Assembly (NCBI RefSeq): GCF_023101765.2
Contig: NC_064238.1
Location: forward strand, 1,052,001-1,116,000
Reading direction: 5' to 3'
Length of the DNA stretch: 64,000 nucleotides
From: Spodoptera frugiperda
Lineage: Eukaryota > Arthropoda > Insecta > Lepidoptera > Noctuidae
Shown in pieces: positions 1 to 12,004 of this stretch (the first letter of the stretch is position 1; each line of letters starts with the position of its first letter). The position numbers and the translations under genes are program-made. The notes below the pieces were generated by a model, which was not told the DNA's origin, did not search any database, and was given only the letters and a program-made list of their open reading frames with translations.

Positions 1-560
1 TTGAAATCATTAAGGTTCACATAGCAGGACTATTGAGATCGGCGCTGAACGTCAGCATTCACCGCAGTATCTCGGAGGCTCTTAATTAATTACTGTCGAC
101 TGTCCATCACTTGAAGGAGGCTAACGCACTTGTTAATCGATACGGGAGATTAATTCAGTTACCGTTCTATCCAAGTTGGATTAGGAAGTTTGTGTGTTTG
201 ATTCAAGGTGTGTGTGTGTTTTCGTTTGGGGTTACTTTGGTGTGATTATTGAGAGTATCAGGTAGAGTGGGTGTTGGGAAAAATAGACGTTAGAATGAAT
301 TTTATGTCTAAAAAAAGATGGTACAGTGGAGGACAGATCCACCTGTTCATTTAAAATTTTATTGCTTGAACCCGGCAAAAACACCGATAAACATCGTACC
401 TTAGAGACGCAACTTCTGTAATCTTTTAGACAGTGGTGAATTTAATGTTCATCAGCCCGCTTCATTCGTTAATTCAAGGTTATGGGGTGGGGCTAGAAAG
501 CGGATCGAATCAGGTGCAAGCAAACATTAATTTAGTGGTGGTCAGGCGCATGTGACCACC
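1..560. other. Unassigned, GC-richer single-copy-looking DNA
   Basis: No recognised repeat. Contains a GT-rich run (about 190-218) and several CG-containing motifs. No convincing frame. Confidence 0.4.
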
Positions 561-1354
561 ATTGTACATGTAGTAGTAAATTGCAAAAATAAAATATTTA
601 ACTTACGCCACTTCGACTAATAATATTTTCTATTTATTTCTGTTTTACACAATAGCTTATAATCACATGCCTGTGTGCTGTTTCAGTAACTTTTTAATTA
701 AAAATGAATGTATAATATGATTGCCCCATCCAGATGTAAATTACAAATTCTAGTCATATACACAACCAATACGAGCACAAAACCAATGATAGTATCACCA
801 TTATCCATTTCGTATAACTACATACAAGATACCCAACATGTAACCGTTTCCTAATCCCAAATAAACTTCACGGACAGAAATAATGTATATCAGTAGAAAA
901 CAGGTAATTGGCGACCATACCACAATATTGTATTTACTGCATTGCGGATCCAAAGGCCTAGTAGCTAATGTGTTTGTATGTCACATTTTTTCTGAACGAG
1001 CCGACGTACAGTCGTAACTAAGCTTCATTATAGCGTTTATGTCGAAGAAGTTCATTAGTATGAAATGTACAGGATGGTTTGAAAATACAGGAGTACTATT
1101 GAGGAGTTTATTTTTATTTTTATCAATTTATTCCATCATGTTATAATAGAACAAAGTTTGTTTCCAAATATTAGTTTACATGTGGTGTGTTTCTTTGATT
1201 AAAATTGAAACCTCGTGGTTAGTTTTTGCAATTAAAAAGTTCGATTATATTATCGATGAAATAATACATTTTATCCGCCTTGTCATTCATACTCGTCTGA
1301 CTAATGTCTGTCGAAGGAGTGAAAGAGGTATGTAACTCTGTAAGAACTGTAGCA

Positions 1355-1425
1355 ATTAGCGTTCCATTGTCCCTGCCTACCCTCAAGGGAGACAGGCGAT
1401 AGGTTATGTATGTAATACATTTTAT
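1355..1425 (+). repeat. Family G short repeat, copy 1
   Basis: CCATTGTCCCTGCCTACCCT, GGGAGACAGGCGATAGG then TTATGTATGTA. Four copies of this block of about 55 bp end in a TATG simple repeat, as a SINE or LINE tail would. Confidence 0.6.
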
Positions 1426-2277
1426 CAAAATATGTGAACAATGATTATTCTGTTGAGTGACAACAATAGAATAAATCAATATTATATTTTTATCACAGTG
1501 ATACGATTACCCAAAACCAAATTTATTTAGATTTAAAACATCAATCACTCATGTAACTAGTCAATGTTTTTGCGCTCCATACATTTTATTTATAAAACCC
1601 AATACGAAACGCAATATCGAAAGAATGGGACACCCACCTCACTTGAAAATCAAATACTTCTTTCAATAATCCCCGAATTATCTTTAAAGTCAAGCAGACA
1701 ATATCGGATTTTATATACGAAAGCCGGCTTTATCAGAGGCTCAGAGATTTCATTAAATTTCACACGGAACAAACTAGAAGCTATCTCAGTACTTTTATTA
1801 ACTTAATACGAAACTTAACTACGTACAACTCGGTCGGTTATCGGTTGAAAAGTTTCGAAAATTTTACGTTTTCTCACGGGATAGGGGAAAAATATGCATA
1901 CTGTATTTACTTCGTCGAACCGTGGAAAAATATAAAGTTTAGAAATTTTAGAAAAGTTCCAAGCACCGAGGTTGTATTATTGAGTCGTTTAAATTGTGAT
2001 TTTCTGCTCCCAATCCTAGTTTGCATATTCGTGTTCGAAGTTTTTTTGTTTGTATATCAAAGCATTGTAATGAATGTTTATTATGCTTAGTTTTTATTAT
2101 ATTTTTTGTAGTGGGGATTTTTTTAATCAATTTCAGTTTCAAAATCGAACGGTACTTATATTTACAATTCCTAAATGTGATTCCTAAGTATTACAATTTT
2201 TAGAAAAGATAGGTATTGAATTATTATATTGTCTTCAGTCATCATCAAACTTAACCAAGTATATTATAAGCAAAGTC

Positions 2278-2500
2278 ATGCATTTTATCCCCGAAGGGGA
2301 AGGTGCATCTGTACATTATGGCACGTTATGCCTCTGTACAATGTACCTTTCACCAATAGGTACAATGTACCTTTAACCAATAGGCCCCTATCAATCATAC
2401 AATGATTATATACCGTACTGGGCACAATTTCAGATTCCGTCCTACTACTGCGAGATTTACGAAAAAACTTAGTAGTACTTTGTCCAACTCGGGAATTGAA
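2278..2500 (+). repeat. Family F repeat, copy 1
   Basis: ATTTTATCCCCGAAGGGGAA, TATGGCACGTTATGCCTC, a duplicated AGGTACAATGTACCTTT (itself palindromic), ACTGGGCACAATTTCAGATT and CCGTCCTACTACTG. The same order occurs at 35835-36020. Confidence 0.65.
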
Positions 2501-2904
2501 TCTAAGACTCCTTGTCTAACCAAGTGTAAGAAAAAACTGCACATGGAATTTCAATACTAAAGCAAGATTTTCATTAACCAGATAATGATAAATACAGATA
2601 CACAAAACAAACAAAATACAAGAAAACATGAAACATTTCAGTTTAAATATTAAACTAATGAAAGATGAGTACTTCACAGAACTGAAACACTGAGAAAGTA
2701 TATTCTAAGCTAAAAACATTTACAAGCATGCTCTTGGCACGTTGCCTAATCAAAATTCAAGGAATATATTCCACCAGTTCATGCTCTCTTATGATTATAA
2801 ACTTTGTTCCTGCAAAATTCAATGGAGATATGATCATACTTCTTAACTCTTGTATACTCGTGTATAGAGACATCCATACACACGCAATAGAGGAGTTTCT
2901 CACG

Positions 2905-3082
2905 CTTAAAGTTGTTGGAGGTTTGAGTATAGGCTACACCGTTTGTCAGTGGTGCATAACATATAATCTTAGAAAATACATTAAGTGGCCACTGCTCACC
3001 ATTGGTAGTAGCCCTTTGCAGGTTTCGAACCCTCATACTTGAGAAGAAGGTGTCTTTACCATCTGGGCCGCCACCGAACGCT
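2905..3082 (-). repeat. tRNA-derived SINE, family A (head and middle)
   Basis: Read on the minus strand, it starts with a Pol III-like A box (TGGCGGCCCAGATGGT, 3059-3074) and B box (GGGTTCGAAACC, 3021-3032), about 30 bp apart as in a tRNA promoter. It continues into a body with CACCACTGACAAACGGTGTA. The tRNA half does not fold as an intact tRNA, so it is a SINE head, not a tRNA gene. Confidence 0.7.
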
Positions 3083-3644
3083 TAAAAAATATCATGTGAC
3101 CGATAATTTGTTACAATGCTTGAAGTTTACTCCCTATATTTGGGCAAGTGAGTCTACAATTATAAGTGATTTTAAAATTTTGAGTTATATCTGAGATAAC
3201 ACAAACACATACCTTCACATGCAATAAAGTTAAAAACAAAACGAATGGAAATCGATCGCTATTTTCCTTTAAATATATATTCATTTTCATGCAGCAGGCA
3301 TAGATTGGAACAAGACCAGATGGTCTTGTACAGAGATCTGTACTTACAAGAAAACATTTTCATTTAAATTAAGATAGCTACCGAAAAAAATCCTAAATAT
3401 GCGTTTGATCTTATACTTTATGTAGTCCATCTTTAAATCAAAAGCAGATTAAGCGAGCAGACTGTATCAGATCATTATATTTGCCCAGAATTTGTAAATA
3501 CTAAGCTGGGTATAATAGGCAGCCATAATGATGTATAAAATAATGAAGTAAAAACTGAAATAGACGATTTCATCTACTATAAAGAAATATGATTTATAAT
3601 TATTTTGACTTTTGTTGGCAAACGTGGAGTGAATATCGGGACAA

Positions 3645-3778
3645 ACGTTGTTTATAACACCCTTTCTTTTTAAGGAGGGCAAATCAACTGTCGTCTTCTC
3701 CCGCCTTAAGTAGGTGGGGCGAGAGTTAGACTCTTGCTGACTAAAAATCACTTCTGCTTCGAATCAGAGTCCCGGTAA
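3645..3778 (+). repeat. Family C repeat, copy 1
   Basis: Carries TCTTCTCCCGCCTTAAGTAG, GTTAGACTCTTGCTGACTAA and GAGTCCCGGTAAC. Diverged and internally shortened relative to the copy at 51705. Family C is about 200 bp, non-coding, with CTCCCGCC..GGGCGAGAGGG, TCAGACTCTTACTGACTAAA and CACCCCGTTCC blocks. Confidence 0.65.
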
Positions 3779-3779
3779 C

Positions 3780-3812
3780 TTCCATTTGAGGACAGAGTGT
3801 CCTCAAATGGAA
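3780..3812. repeat. 14-bp perfect hairpin at the edge of a family C repeat
   Basis: TTCCATTTGAGGAC (3780-3793), loop AGAGT, GTCCTCAAATGGAA (3799-3812). It starts directly after family C copy 1. Confidence 0.85.
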
Positions 3813-4435
3813 TGGATGAGGTGATGATATCTGACAAAATCCAGGCATCCAGTGCCAAATGGAAGCTTCTTTTCAGTGTTATATGTCGATAGAAAACTCA
3901 TCACTAGCATAATTATAATAATGTATAAATAAAGATTTCTAATGTCTTTAACTTTAATCAGATTTATATAAACTACTATTTATGCTAAAAATAAAAATCA
4001 TACTATAAAATGCATACGAAAATTTTACAAAAAGTGCTAATAATTTCTAAGAAATATAACCATTTTGTCTCAAAAGTAACCTTTGATAACTCATAATGTT
4101 ATGCTTAACAGATTATTAGTTCAAGCAAAAAGATACTTTAAAATGATAATTGTAAAGCTCTTTACTAACTAGTTGTTTCAGCTTAATTTATTCAGCATAG
4201 CCTTGTACCTAATGTAGTGTTTGATAAAGCCAATGAAATATTTAAATGTCTAGACTTTATATCGTTAATGGGTATTATTATCGAAACCTTTTGTTAATAG
4301 CCTTTTATTTTAGTATTTCATATAAAATGTTATAGGGTAACAATAGACGATTATGTCTTTCTGTGAATTTACGTGTTTAATTTGTTAAAGTATGAGTGTT
4401 AACACACTTTACATTCTAAAACCAACCAGGTACGT

Positions 4436-4610
4436 AAGACAAATAAAGATACACATCACATCACATCAATAGCCTGTAATTGTCCACACCTAACTATAGG
4501 CCTCTTCTTACAATGAGAATTTTGAGCATTAATCACCACGCTTGCCCAGGTTTGATCACGATGTTTTTCTTAACCGTTTGTCAGTGGTGTCTAAATGATC
4601 TTAAAAATAT
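4436..4610 (-). repeat. SINE family A (middle and tail)
   Basis: On the minus strand it carries CACTGACAAACGGTTAAG, AAGCGTGGTGATTAATGCTC, AGAAGAGGCCTATAG and ends in a GATGT-type simple repeat. The middle motif overlaps that of the copy at 2905-3082, which links head and tail into one family. Confidence 0.65.
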
Positions 4611-4984
4611 ACATTACTTGGAAAAATATACACGGTGACGTCGCGCAGCCCAACTATAGAGTAAACTGTTATTTTTAGTTATTTTAGTATGTCATTATAA
4701 AAATTAAATCAAAGAAGTACTTTTTCATTGTGGTTGCATTAAGCACGAAAATGTTACTTAAGCAAATAAAGTCACTTAAAAACAATTTAACCAAAATAAA
4801 ATACAAGCATTCAACACTAACTCTATCCAAAAATTCAAAATTTACTTAAACTAAGACTTTACATCCGCAATAATAAGTATTCATTAAAGTAACTACTAAA
4901 ATAAGCACCTACTTACATTCAACACTTATAACAAAACAGGTCTGATGCAATCAGGATAATGAAAATAAACCACGTACTGTTCTA

Positions 4985-5095
4985 CATCAAGCTAAACACA
5001 ACCAGTATAAACTGACCTTTGAACATGCGGAAATATCGTATAAAGCGAGACCATGATACACTGGTTCTGTGTAGGTCGATGTGCAGTCGTATACC
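4985..5095 (+). repeat. Family N repeat, copy 1
   Basis: CATCAAGCTAAACACAACCA, GTATAAACTGACCTTTGAAC, GTATAAAGCGAGACCATGAT and ACACTGGTT. The flanking AACCAGT and ACTGGTT are inverted. Shared in the same order with 54325-54420. Function unknown. Confidence 0.55.
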
Positions 5096-5569
5096 GTACC
5101 GTACTTACTGTTTTACAGTAAATATTCACAGAGAATTGTAAAACTGGATGCATACGGCTTCAACGTGTAACAAGCTGTCGTAGCTTTGTTAACTAAGGGG
5201 AAAAATTGCTGTTATTAAATTTTGTTTTGGTAAAAGAATGTAATGTTGGCTTTGACGGCTTTCTATAGTACTGTTTTCTTATGTTTTAAGTAAATTTAGG
5301 AAAAGTTAAACGTTTTACCGGCTCAAAACAATACTTTTTGGTGTTTAAAATAAATTTGTTTATTTTTGTTGTTCTTTTTTGTCTTATTTTATTTCGTGTG
5401 TACTGTTTATGCGTGGGGTTTTACCAAATAAATGTTTTCTCATTTATTTCTTTCTATTTTATTTGAACAGATAGAATATTAGAGATATACCTAAGATAGA
5501 ATATTATTAAGATTTTTTACAAGAATTTGTATTAAATAACCCATCCATCACTGCCTCCAATAACAATAC

Positions 5570-5680
5570 TAGTTGTTAAATAGCTGCACAGCTAAGTATC
5601 AGTGGAAACGGTCACATAGTTTCACAGCTTAACTTTTACATCTTCGAAGCATAGCTACATAAGCTATGCTTCGCTAACTT
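5570..5680 (-). repeat. Family M fold-back repeat, copy 1
   Basis: CACAGCTAAGTATCAGTGGA, AACGGTCACATAGTTTCACA, then a hairpin CGAAGCATAGCT (5645-5656), loop ACATA, AGCTATGCTTCG (5662-5673). The inverse of the copy at 32130, rich in AGCTATG-type palindromes. Confidence 0.6.
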
Positions 5681-6204
5681 ACAAATCAAAATGCAAGTGA
5701 TATCCAACGGCAGAACTCACAACAACTTAAACCTAAAATTAAATCAGGAGTTGGGTGGAAATATAATGTAATTAAAACAGGTAGATAGTGCTTCCTTCGT
5801 TCTGAATAATAAATTATTCCTCAGTTGCACTTCACGACACCCCAGAGACGAAGTGTTACATTTGTATAAATTCATAGTTGCAACCACAAAGTAAATGTTA
5901 CAGATAACTTCTTGTTACAACTTTTCTTCTGACTAAAGTTAGAGAGAAGTGGGGAAAAGTTAATAGTTCCTTGCATATTGCGAGGTTGCATGGATGTTCG
6001 GTTGCATTTTTTGCTTTGAACAGTGAATACGGTGTTCATACGGTTTTTGTTGCAATTTTTAACAAGTTCAACTTATGCTGTAAGTTTGGTCTAGTGGCTT
6101 GTGAACATAATATTATGTTCTTTAGAGTTTGACCTTGATTTAAAATGAATGTTTTACCATTTTTGTGTCAATATGTTTACCGACACAGAGTTGGCAGACA
6201 AATA

Positions 6205-6270
6205 TGTTCATCATCATCATTAGCCTGTTCTCGTCCACTACTGGATATAGGCCTCTCCAATGGCTCGATC
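6205..6270 (-). repeat. SINE family A tail fragment
   Basis: Plus-strand TCATCATCATTAGCCTG followed by TCCACTACTGGATATAGGCC is the inverted tail of family A, with its ATC simple-repeat end. Confidence 0.6.
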
Positions 6271-6646
6271 TCGATCTTCAGCTCTACAAATACCCATAAT
6301 AGTTGTAATAAATTAATTCTCACGCATAAGTGTACCGATATGGTAATTTTTCAAATACTCTCAAGTGAGTTGATGACTTATTTCCATTGTTTTGGATTCA
6401 AAATGTCCAATTGCTTTTTTATTTAACTTTTTCTTTTTGATCTCGACTCCGTGATGTTGGTAATTTAATTCTGCTTTTTTGGATCTTTCTTTAAATATGA
6501 TTGTATACCAAATTGACAAAATGAGGAAGGCAATGTTCTGACCTACTCGATGATGGGCTTGAAGCTATCATATTTTGAGACTATGAGATATCTGATCCTG
6601 CATTCAAAATTATTTTTAAGTGGGTGCAGATTTTAATTTAGATATT

Positions 6647-7387
6647 TCGACACCAGCAATTTATACTGCGCTAACTCAAAAAGCGTACTTTACAGTAGAG
6701 GCGTTTAAAGGGAAAAACGTGATAACTTTTACATTAATTAAGATACTTTTATGAAATTTGGTATGCTTAATATTTAATTTATTCATTGTAATATCTCATA
6801 TTTATATTTTCTTAATTATTTCTATTTTTTGATTTAGCACAAGTTAGCCGTATATAAACGTAATTCATCAAAAAAAATTACATCTTATACACGTCTAACT
6901 TATGTTAGCGTAGTGTAGTACGGGACGTCGTAGTGCATGATCAATCATCTGATGCATATTTCAATATTTTATAAAGAACATGTACTTACTCACAAAAAGA
7001 ATAGTCAACGTACCATTAATAAACTAATTAATACGTTAACACATAAGTATTTACTATGTAAAAGTCGCTAAGTCGTTCATTTTACAAACGAACAAGTATA
7101 CACACGAACGCACTAAAATACGCTAACTATGAGTTAGTGCAGTGTTGCACGGATTTTGACCAAAGTGATCCCCGCGCACACTCCGCTAATAATAGTTGGC
7201 GTAATATAAATCGAGTGATTTCAAAAAGTACCTTTACTTAGCGTTTTATAAGATTTGTAACTTTCTTATTTTTGCATATTTCTTCTCAATTTTTTTATGA
7301 CGTGTGTAAACACACATTTTAAGCAACTTGGCATAAAAAAGTTTTTTCCAAATTTCGAGTTAGCGTAGTATAAATTGCTGGTGTCGA
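6647..7387. mobile_element. 741-bp element with 31-bp terminal inverted repeats
   Basis: The ends are 6647-6677 and 7357-7387. They are inverted copies of a 31-mer beginning TCGACACCAGCAATTTATAC, with a single mismatch. Partial internal copies of the same terminal motif occur near 6899-6920 and 7121-7152 (GTTAGYG..GTAGT-like and GAGTTAGTGCAGTG). The interior is AT-rich and has no reading frame of note, so the element is non-autonomous (MITE-like or a deleted DNA transposon). The outermost TCGA is itself palindromic, so it could be TIR or a 4-bp target duplication. I do not recognise the superfamily. Confidence 0.8.
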
Positions 7388-7489
7388 TTTATTAAATTTA
7401 ATTTGCTTCTAGTCTTTACGCCATGAATACTATTTGTGAACTATTGATGTCTTTATGATAATGGCTACATCTATCGTAAAAAAATCTTT

Positions 7490-7585
7490 TTTGTTTTTTT
7501 TTTTTTACATTTAATGGGTCGACGTTTGGCCGCTATCTCACCTGATGGTAAGTGATGATGCGGCCCACGGTGGAGCACGATTTAA
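7490..7585 (+). repeat. CACCTGATGGTAAG repeat (family E-like), copy 1
   Basis: A T-run is followed by GCCGCTATCTCACCTGATGG and TAAGTGATGATGCGGCCCAC, the start of a short repeat common in moth genomes. The rest diverges from the other family E copies, so it may be a sister family. Confidence 0.6.
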
Positions 7586-9169
7586 ATTAACAGAGCATTT
7601 CAAAAAAACAGGGATAGTGTGGTACAATATTGTTACTTCATGCCTAACAATTACGATTGAAAATACGATACAGTTATAAATAGCCTACCAGACTAAAATC
7701 AGAGCACAGTCAGGTCTAACTACCTATATATAGTTCAAGGTAAAACCAACCATAACATAGGTAACATTACGTAAACTTTTCGTTTAAAATACTAGACACT
7801 TTCCCTGCCATGGGAGTATACAGTCTGGGAAAATTACATAACAATAGATAATGCGATTATAATAGTACCGAGAGCCAAGCGTATTGATTTTAACGACACA
7901 ATATGAAAACTATCGTCTCCAATTAAATACGAATCAGACCTTATCGTGGTTTTATTAATTAATAATGTAACACAACAATTATTGTCTTTGAGGATGATTA
8001 TCTTATCATTATGGCTGTGGTAATAATAATTACGAACTATCGGTGGGTTTAATGAAGAGATAAGAGGGTGAAGTGTATTATATATTTTTTTATATTTATT
8101 TAAAATTCTCTAAATTTACATTTTTAAATACGTATACATACAAAATAAAATAATATTTAAAAATATAAAAATAGTAGACCAGTAGCGGGAGCATGGTGCA
8201 AGCTACCGGTAGTTAGGGCTCCAAGACAGAAACCTCCTCACAATACGTGCCGTTTCGAGGAGTACTGTCTTCTGCATCAGGCCCTTGATCCATCCGCCCA
8301 ACCCCAGCCTCCTAAGGTGGTTGTCGAGGCTGTTGGGTTATATCTTTTATTATTATTCTATCCAAATACAATGTGCTGGAAATCCGTTTAAAAAAAAAAC
8401 AATAAACAAACAAAGGTAAAAACTAAAAACCAAAAAATGACTATTACAAGTGCTGATAGGTTATTGACCCAGTGGTAGGCTAGAAACCTTAATATACGCA
8501 TTACTCGCTCCTACAATTTTCGAAAGTTCCCCTCCGTTTGCCTTGGAATTCATCATCAGTTCCTGACTTGGTGACTTGGTATACAGACAGAGTATGAGCT
8601 GACTTGGGTGATGGAACGATTTAAGATTTTTATCCGACAGGAATGCAGGCCAAACCGCTGGCAGAAGCTAGGTATTTATAACCTTAACATAATAAAAAAC
8701 GTGCTCCTAAAAAGTTAGAACAGGTCGAAAGCAAAATTATACGAGCATTCGTCGCTTATAATAATAATTTGTGAACTTTTATCATATTCAAGGCAAGAAG
8801 CCCTTCATTTGGCTAAAGACACGAGTGTGTTTGGAAAGTTACTCGACTTTACATCGTTCTCATCTTGTTTGAACTCAGTCTTCGAATTAATGGGCTTTGA
8901 ATAACTTCTATCTTCTTTTGAACATATGTTTTAGTTAAGCAAAAACTGATTTATTATATTAAATGTGAGACGTAGGTCGTCTTAAATTTAAAGCAGGCTC
9001 GAGTAATTTTATACGACTGATCTCTCAATCGAGAATTGTGTTTTATGTTTTAAGATTAAAATTATGTTTTTATAGTCGTAAACGGAGCGCGTGGAATTGA
9101 AATATCGTGATGGCCGGAGGGTAAGCGTTCCCTTTTTGGGGTTCAAAAACAGTGTAACATAACATTTCG

Positions 9170-9300
9170 TCTGGGGCTTACCAAAGGGGTAGGCAGAGGT
9201 GTTTTACTCGTTTCCCAACAGTTTTGTTATTAAGACCTTGTAAAGGAAGCTTATTACCATAATTATGGGTAAAATGGCCAGTTACACCCTGCTTTATCGT
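9170..9300 (+). repeat. Family F-like fragment
   Basis: CAAAGGGGTAGGCAGAGGTG matches the family F opening; downstream TGGCCAGTTACACCCTGCTT recurs in altered form near 28550. A short frame here has no recognisable product. Confidence 0.4.
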
Positions 9301-10127
9301 ATCATATAAAATAAATATTATGTTGAAATTTCCGTAATAAAATTTTAAGTCGTATTTTGTAAGCACTCGTTATGAGAACTGCAATTGAATCGTATTTAAG
9401 TTAACATTACATTATATTATACGGACTACCGCTTTAGAAATTGCAATAGAACATTGCAAGCGAGTACTAAGAACTGGTCGTATTTATTTAGTTCTGTAAA
9501 TGGACTCTGTACACCACTGCGATATTGAATACAAACTAAATAATAATTTTCCTAAACATAACTACATAATATTCACCTAATATACACAGGATATTAAATT
9601 AAAATGAAGTTTACCCACCTAATATTGATGTCACCTACATCATTTTAACTTAATTATAGAATAATGGCGAGAATGCCTCCCGACTTTGTTACGAAATATT
9701 TTTCATAGAGCCACGTTAAATTTAATAAAGTACAACCCTGGTAAAATCAGTGAGCGACCATTTTCCACCTATTAATTAAGTACCTATGGAGTTTTCGTTC
9801 CATAATTACTTGATATACATTTTTGTGGTGTGATTTATTAGTTCAAAGCGTGGCTGCTTTGCAAGTTTTCTTGGTGTTTTAAGGAAAGGTCCTTCAACCC
9901 CTTTCTTAGAACAAATTCCATGTACATTTTGTATAAGTGAATGTAAATTAATAAAATACAACGTTATGTTTTTATTTTGTTACTTTGGGAACATATCAAA
10001 TGTGGTAATATAAAAGGGAAATCTGAATAAATTTTAATTTTTCTACGTTTATTATATTATACTAACGTTTATACTATTGTTAAATGCAATGCTATTCATT
10101 ATAAACGTTTTTTTTTGGCCTTACACA

Positions 10128-10200
10128 TTTTTTTTTTACCCGACTGCCAAGGAAGGGTTATGTTTTACCGTACAGGTTCGAAACCTATCAACGACAAGTA
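10128..10200 (+). repeat. Short T-run repeat with ACCCGACTGCCAAGGAAGGG
   Basis: A T-run followed by ACCCGACTGCCAAGGAAGGG, TTATGTTTTACCGTACAGG and a B-box-like GGTTCGAAACC. I recall this kind of sequence from noctuid repeats; no second copy here. No A box at the right distance, so it is not a tRNA. Confidence 0.4.
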
Positions 10201-10249
10201 TTAATGTGACTTTTTTCGAGTTATATATACTTTCTATGATTATTTTAGA

Positions 10250-10412
10250 TACCACCGACAAACGGTGAAGGAAAAATCGTGAGAAAATCTGGCTTATAAT
10301 TTATGATTATGAGTTAGAAATCGCCGACTCGCAAAGAGCATGCGTGGTGATTAATACTCAAACGTTCTCTATGTGAGAAGAGGCCTTTGGTCAGCAGTGG
10401 CCACTTATTTGT
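10250..10412 (+). repeat. SINE family A (middle and tail), plus orientation
   Basis: Contains GACAAACGGTGAAGGAAAAA, GAGCATGCGTGGTGATTAAT, GAGAAGAGGCCTTTGGTCAG and CAGCAGTGGCC in order, the same order as other family A copies. Confidence 0.7.
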
Positions 10413-11134
10413 AAGCTGTTTATGTGAGAAAAATATTGATATATTTAATTTCATACTTTTTGTCCTAAAAACTTTCAGTCATAATAATTTTAAGCGAAGG
10501 TTTTTTCTGGGTTATTTTTAGTAACTTAATAAAGTATTTATATGGTTCTTAACAGTGACTAAAACGTTGACCTTTCAGTCTTAAATTGAGGAGTTATTAG
10601 AATTAGCTTGAAATATAGGTTATACCGTTCAGAAGTTAATATTTTATTAACTGAAAGTTAGTTTTTATAGAATATTTTCTTTTTAGTGTTAGTTCAAAAG
10701 GTCAAGACTGACTATAATGTATAACCTACACTTAGGTTGGTGATAATTCTAGTTATTTACAATAGAGGATTATTATGTCTGTCTGTATTTACTGAAGATA
10801 ATATACACTTGGGAGTAAAGAAACGAAGCTACTAACACATTTTTTATATGTTAAAGCATTAACTGCCGAAGAAAACTGTTGAAGGCAAATCCTCCGCTAA
10901 GCGTCGGTTATCAGTGTCCGACGTGCCGGTTAACGGGTTTAAAGACTCTGTGTAACTTTAAAAGATATATTCCTTTTACAACAAAATACTCTCATTTTAA
11001 AGGTAGGACATACGTTACCAATTAGTAAAGTACTTACTATCAGAAAATATTTATCAAGAAATGAAAAATAAAAAATGCTCGTGCCTCCGTTTTTTTGCTT
11101 CCAGGTGTAGTTTTGAATACAATGAAGAAGTGTT

Positions 11135-11225
11135 TTATCATCATCATCATCATCATATTCCACAATAACTTCCAGATAGGCCGCTTGGAATTGACCTGCA
11201 ACCAGCGGCTCCCTACAACCTTAGT
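11135..11225 (-). repeat. Family D repeat tail with ATC microsatellite, copy 1
   Basis: Six ATC units (about 11139-11157) followed by GGCCGCTTGGAATTGACCTG and CAACCAGCGGCTCC. The same order of motifs occurs at 49630-49690. Confidence 0.55.
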
Positions 11226-11959
11226 GCATTATACCGTTTCTTTGATAAGTTCTTGGTATTTCCTTCTTTGAAGAGAAAATAATATTGTATATTATTGTTC
11301 AGTTGTTAGTTTGTGAACCTTGTTTTCAATATTTCCTTTATTATTTATCTTTGTATTGGACAATAAACGGTACGCATTGATTTAAATTCAACATTATATT
11401 ATGCTGCATTGCTAACATTTTGTAGAATCATTACGTTCAGTTTACTCGCTCATTAACGAATTTACATTTCAATAATTTACCATTGTAATGACTACGAACA
11501 ACAGACAATAATTTTAATAGAAGATGTAGAATAGATTTTTGCTAATTAAAAATTAATTATATTCTCTTTGTGTATCATCAAATAGACTTAGTCGCAGTCA
11601 AACACGGCCTTAAAGAGCTTAGTTTCTCGATATTGTTCCTCACATTCTAATAAATTTAACAATGACAGGTTGAACCCCGAATCCATTTGTTGGCCGCGAA
11701 TGAATACGAATAACCTTGCATAATAATAGTCGAACCCGAATAGTGGTCGTCGAATAGCGACCCAAGATTACAAGGATCGTACAAAGCCTTAATATTATAT
11801 CGCCATGTATTAATATGGTTGTAATATTAATCCAATAACGTTGTCAATCTACTGGTAACGTAATATTGTTGTGTTGTGTATTTATATACTATATTTTGAA
11901 CGCTTTATGTTGCGTCTGAAATTCAAAATTAACTATCTGTTAAATTCTGTAGAGAAATC

Positions 11960-12004
11960 TCGTAGCGTGCTACGACGTAGCATGCTACGGCGTAGTAGCG
12001 TAGA
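11960..12004. repeat. CTACGRCGTAGC palindromic repeat cluster, copy 1
   Basis: TCGTAGCGTGCTACGACGTA, GCATGCTACGGCGTAGTAGC: interleaved near-palindromic units of about 10-12 bp in otherwise AT-rich DNA. A second cluster lies at 60281-60352. Confidence 0.6.

Larger units (their letters stand above)
561..5565. other. AT-rich non-coding DNA between listed repeats
   Basis: Outside the SINE, C, F, G and N repeats listed separately, this stretch is AT-rich. Its short frames overlap on both strands and show no domain, signal peptide or conserved motif. I see nothing more in it. Confidence 0.5.

Noticed and set aside
10170..10181. Perfect B-box GGTTCGAAACC suggesting a tRNA gene
   Set aside because: No matching A box or cloverleaf; it lies in a T-run repeat.
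10560..10740. Apparent inverted ends GACCTTTCAGTC / AAGGTCAAGACTG
   Set aside because: Orientation and alignment do not give consistent complementary arms.
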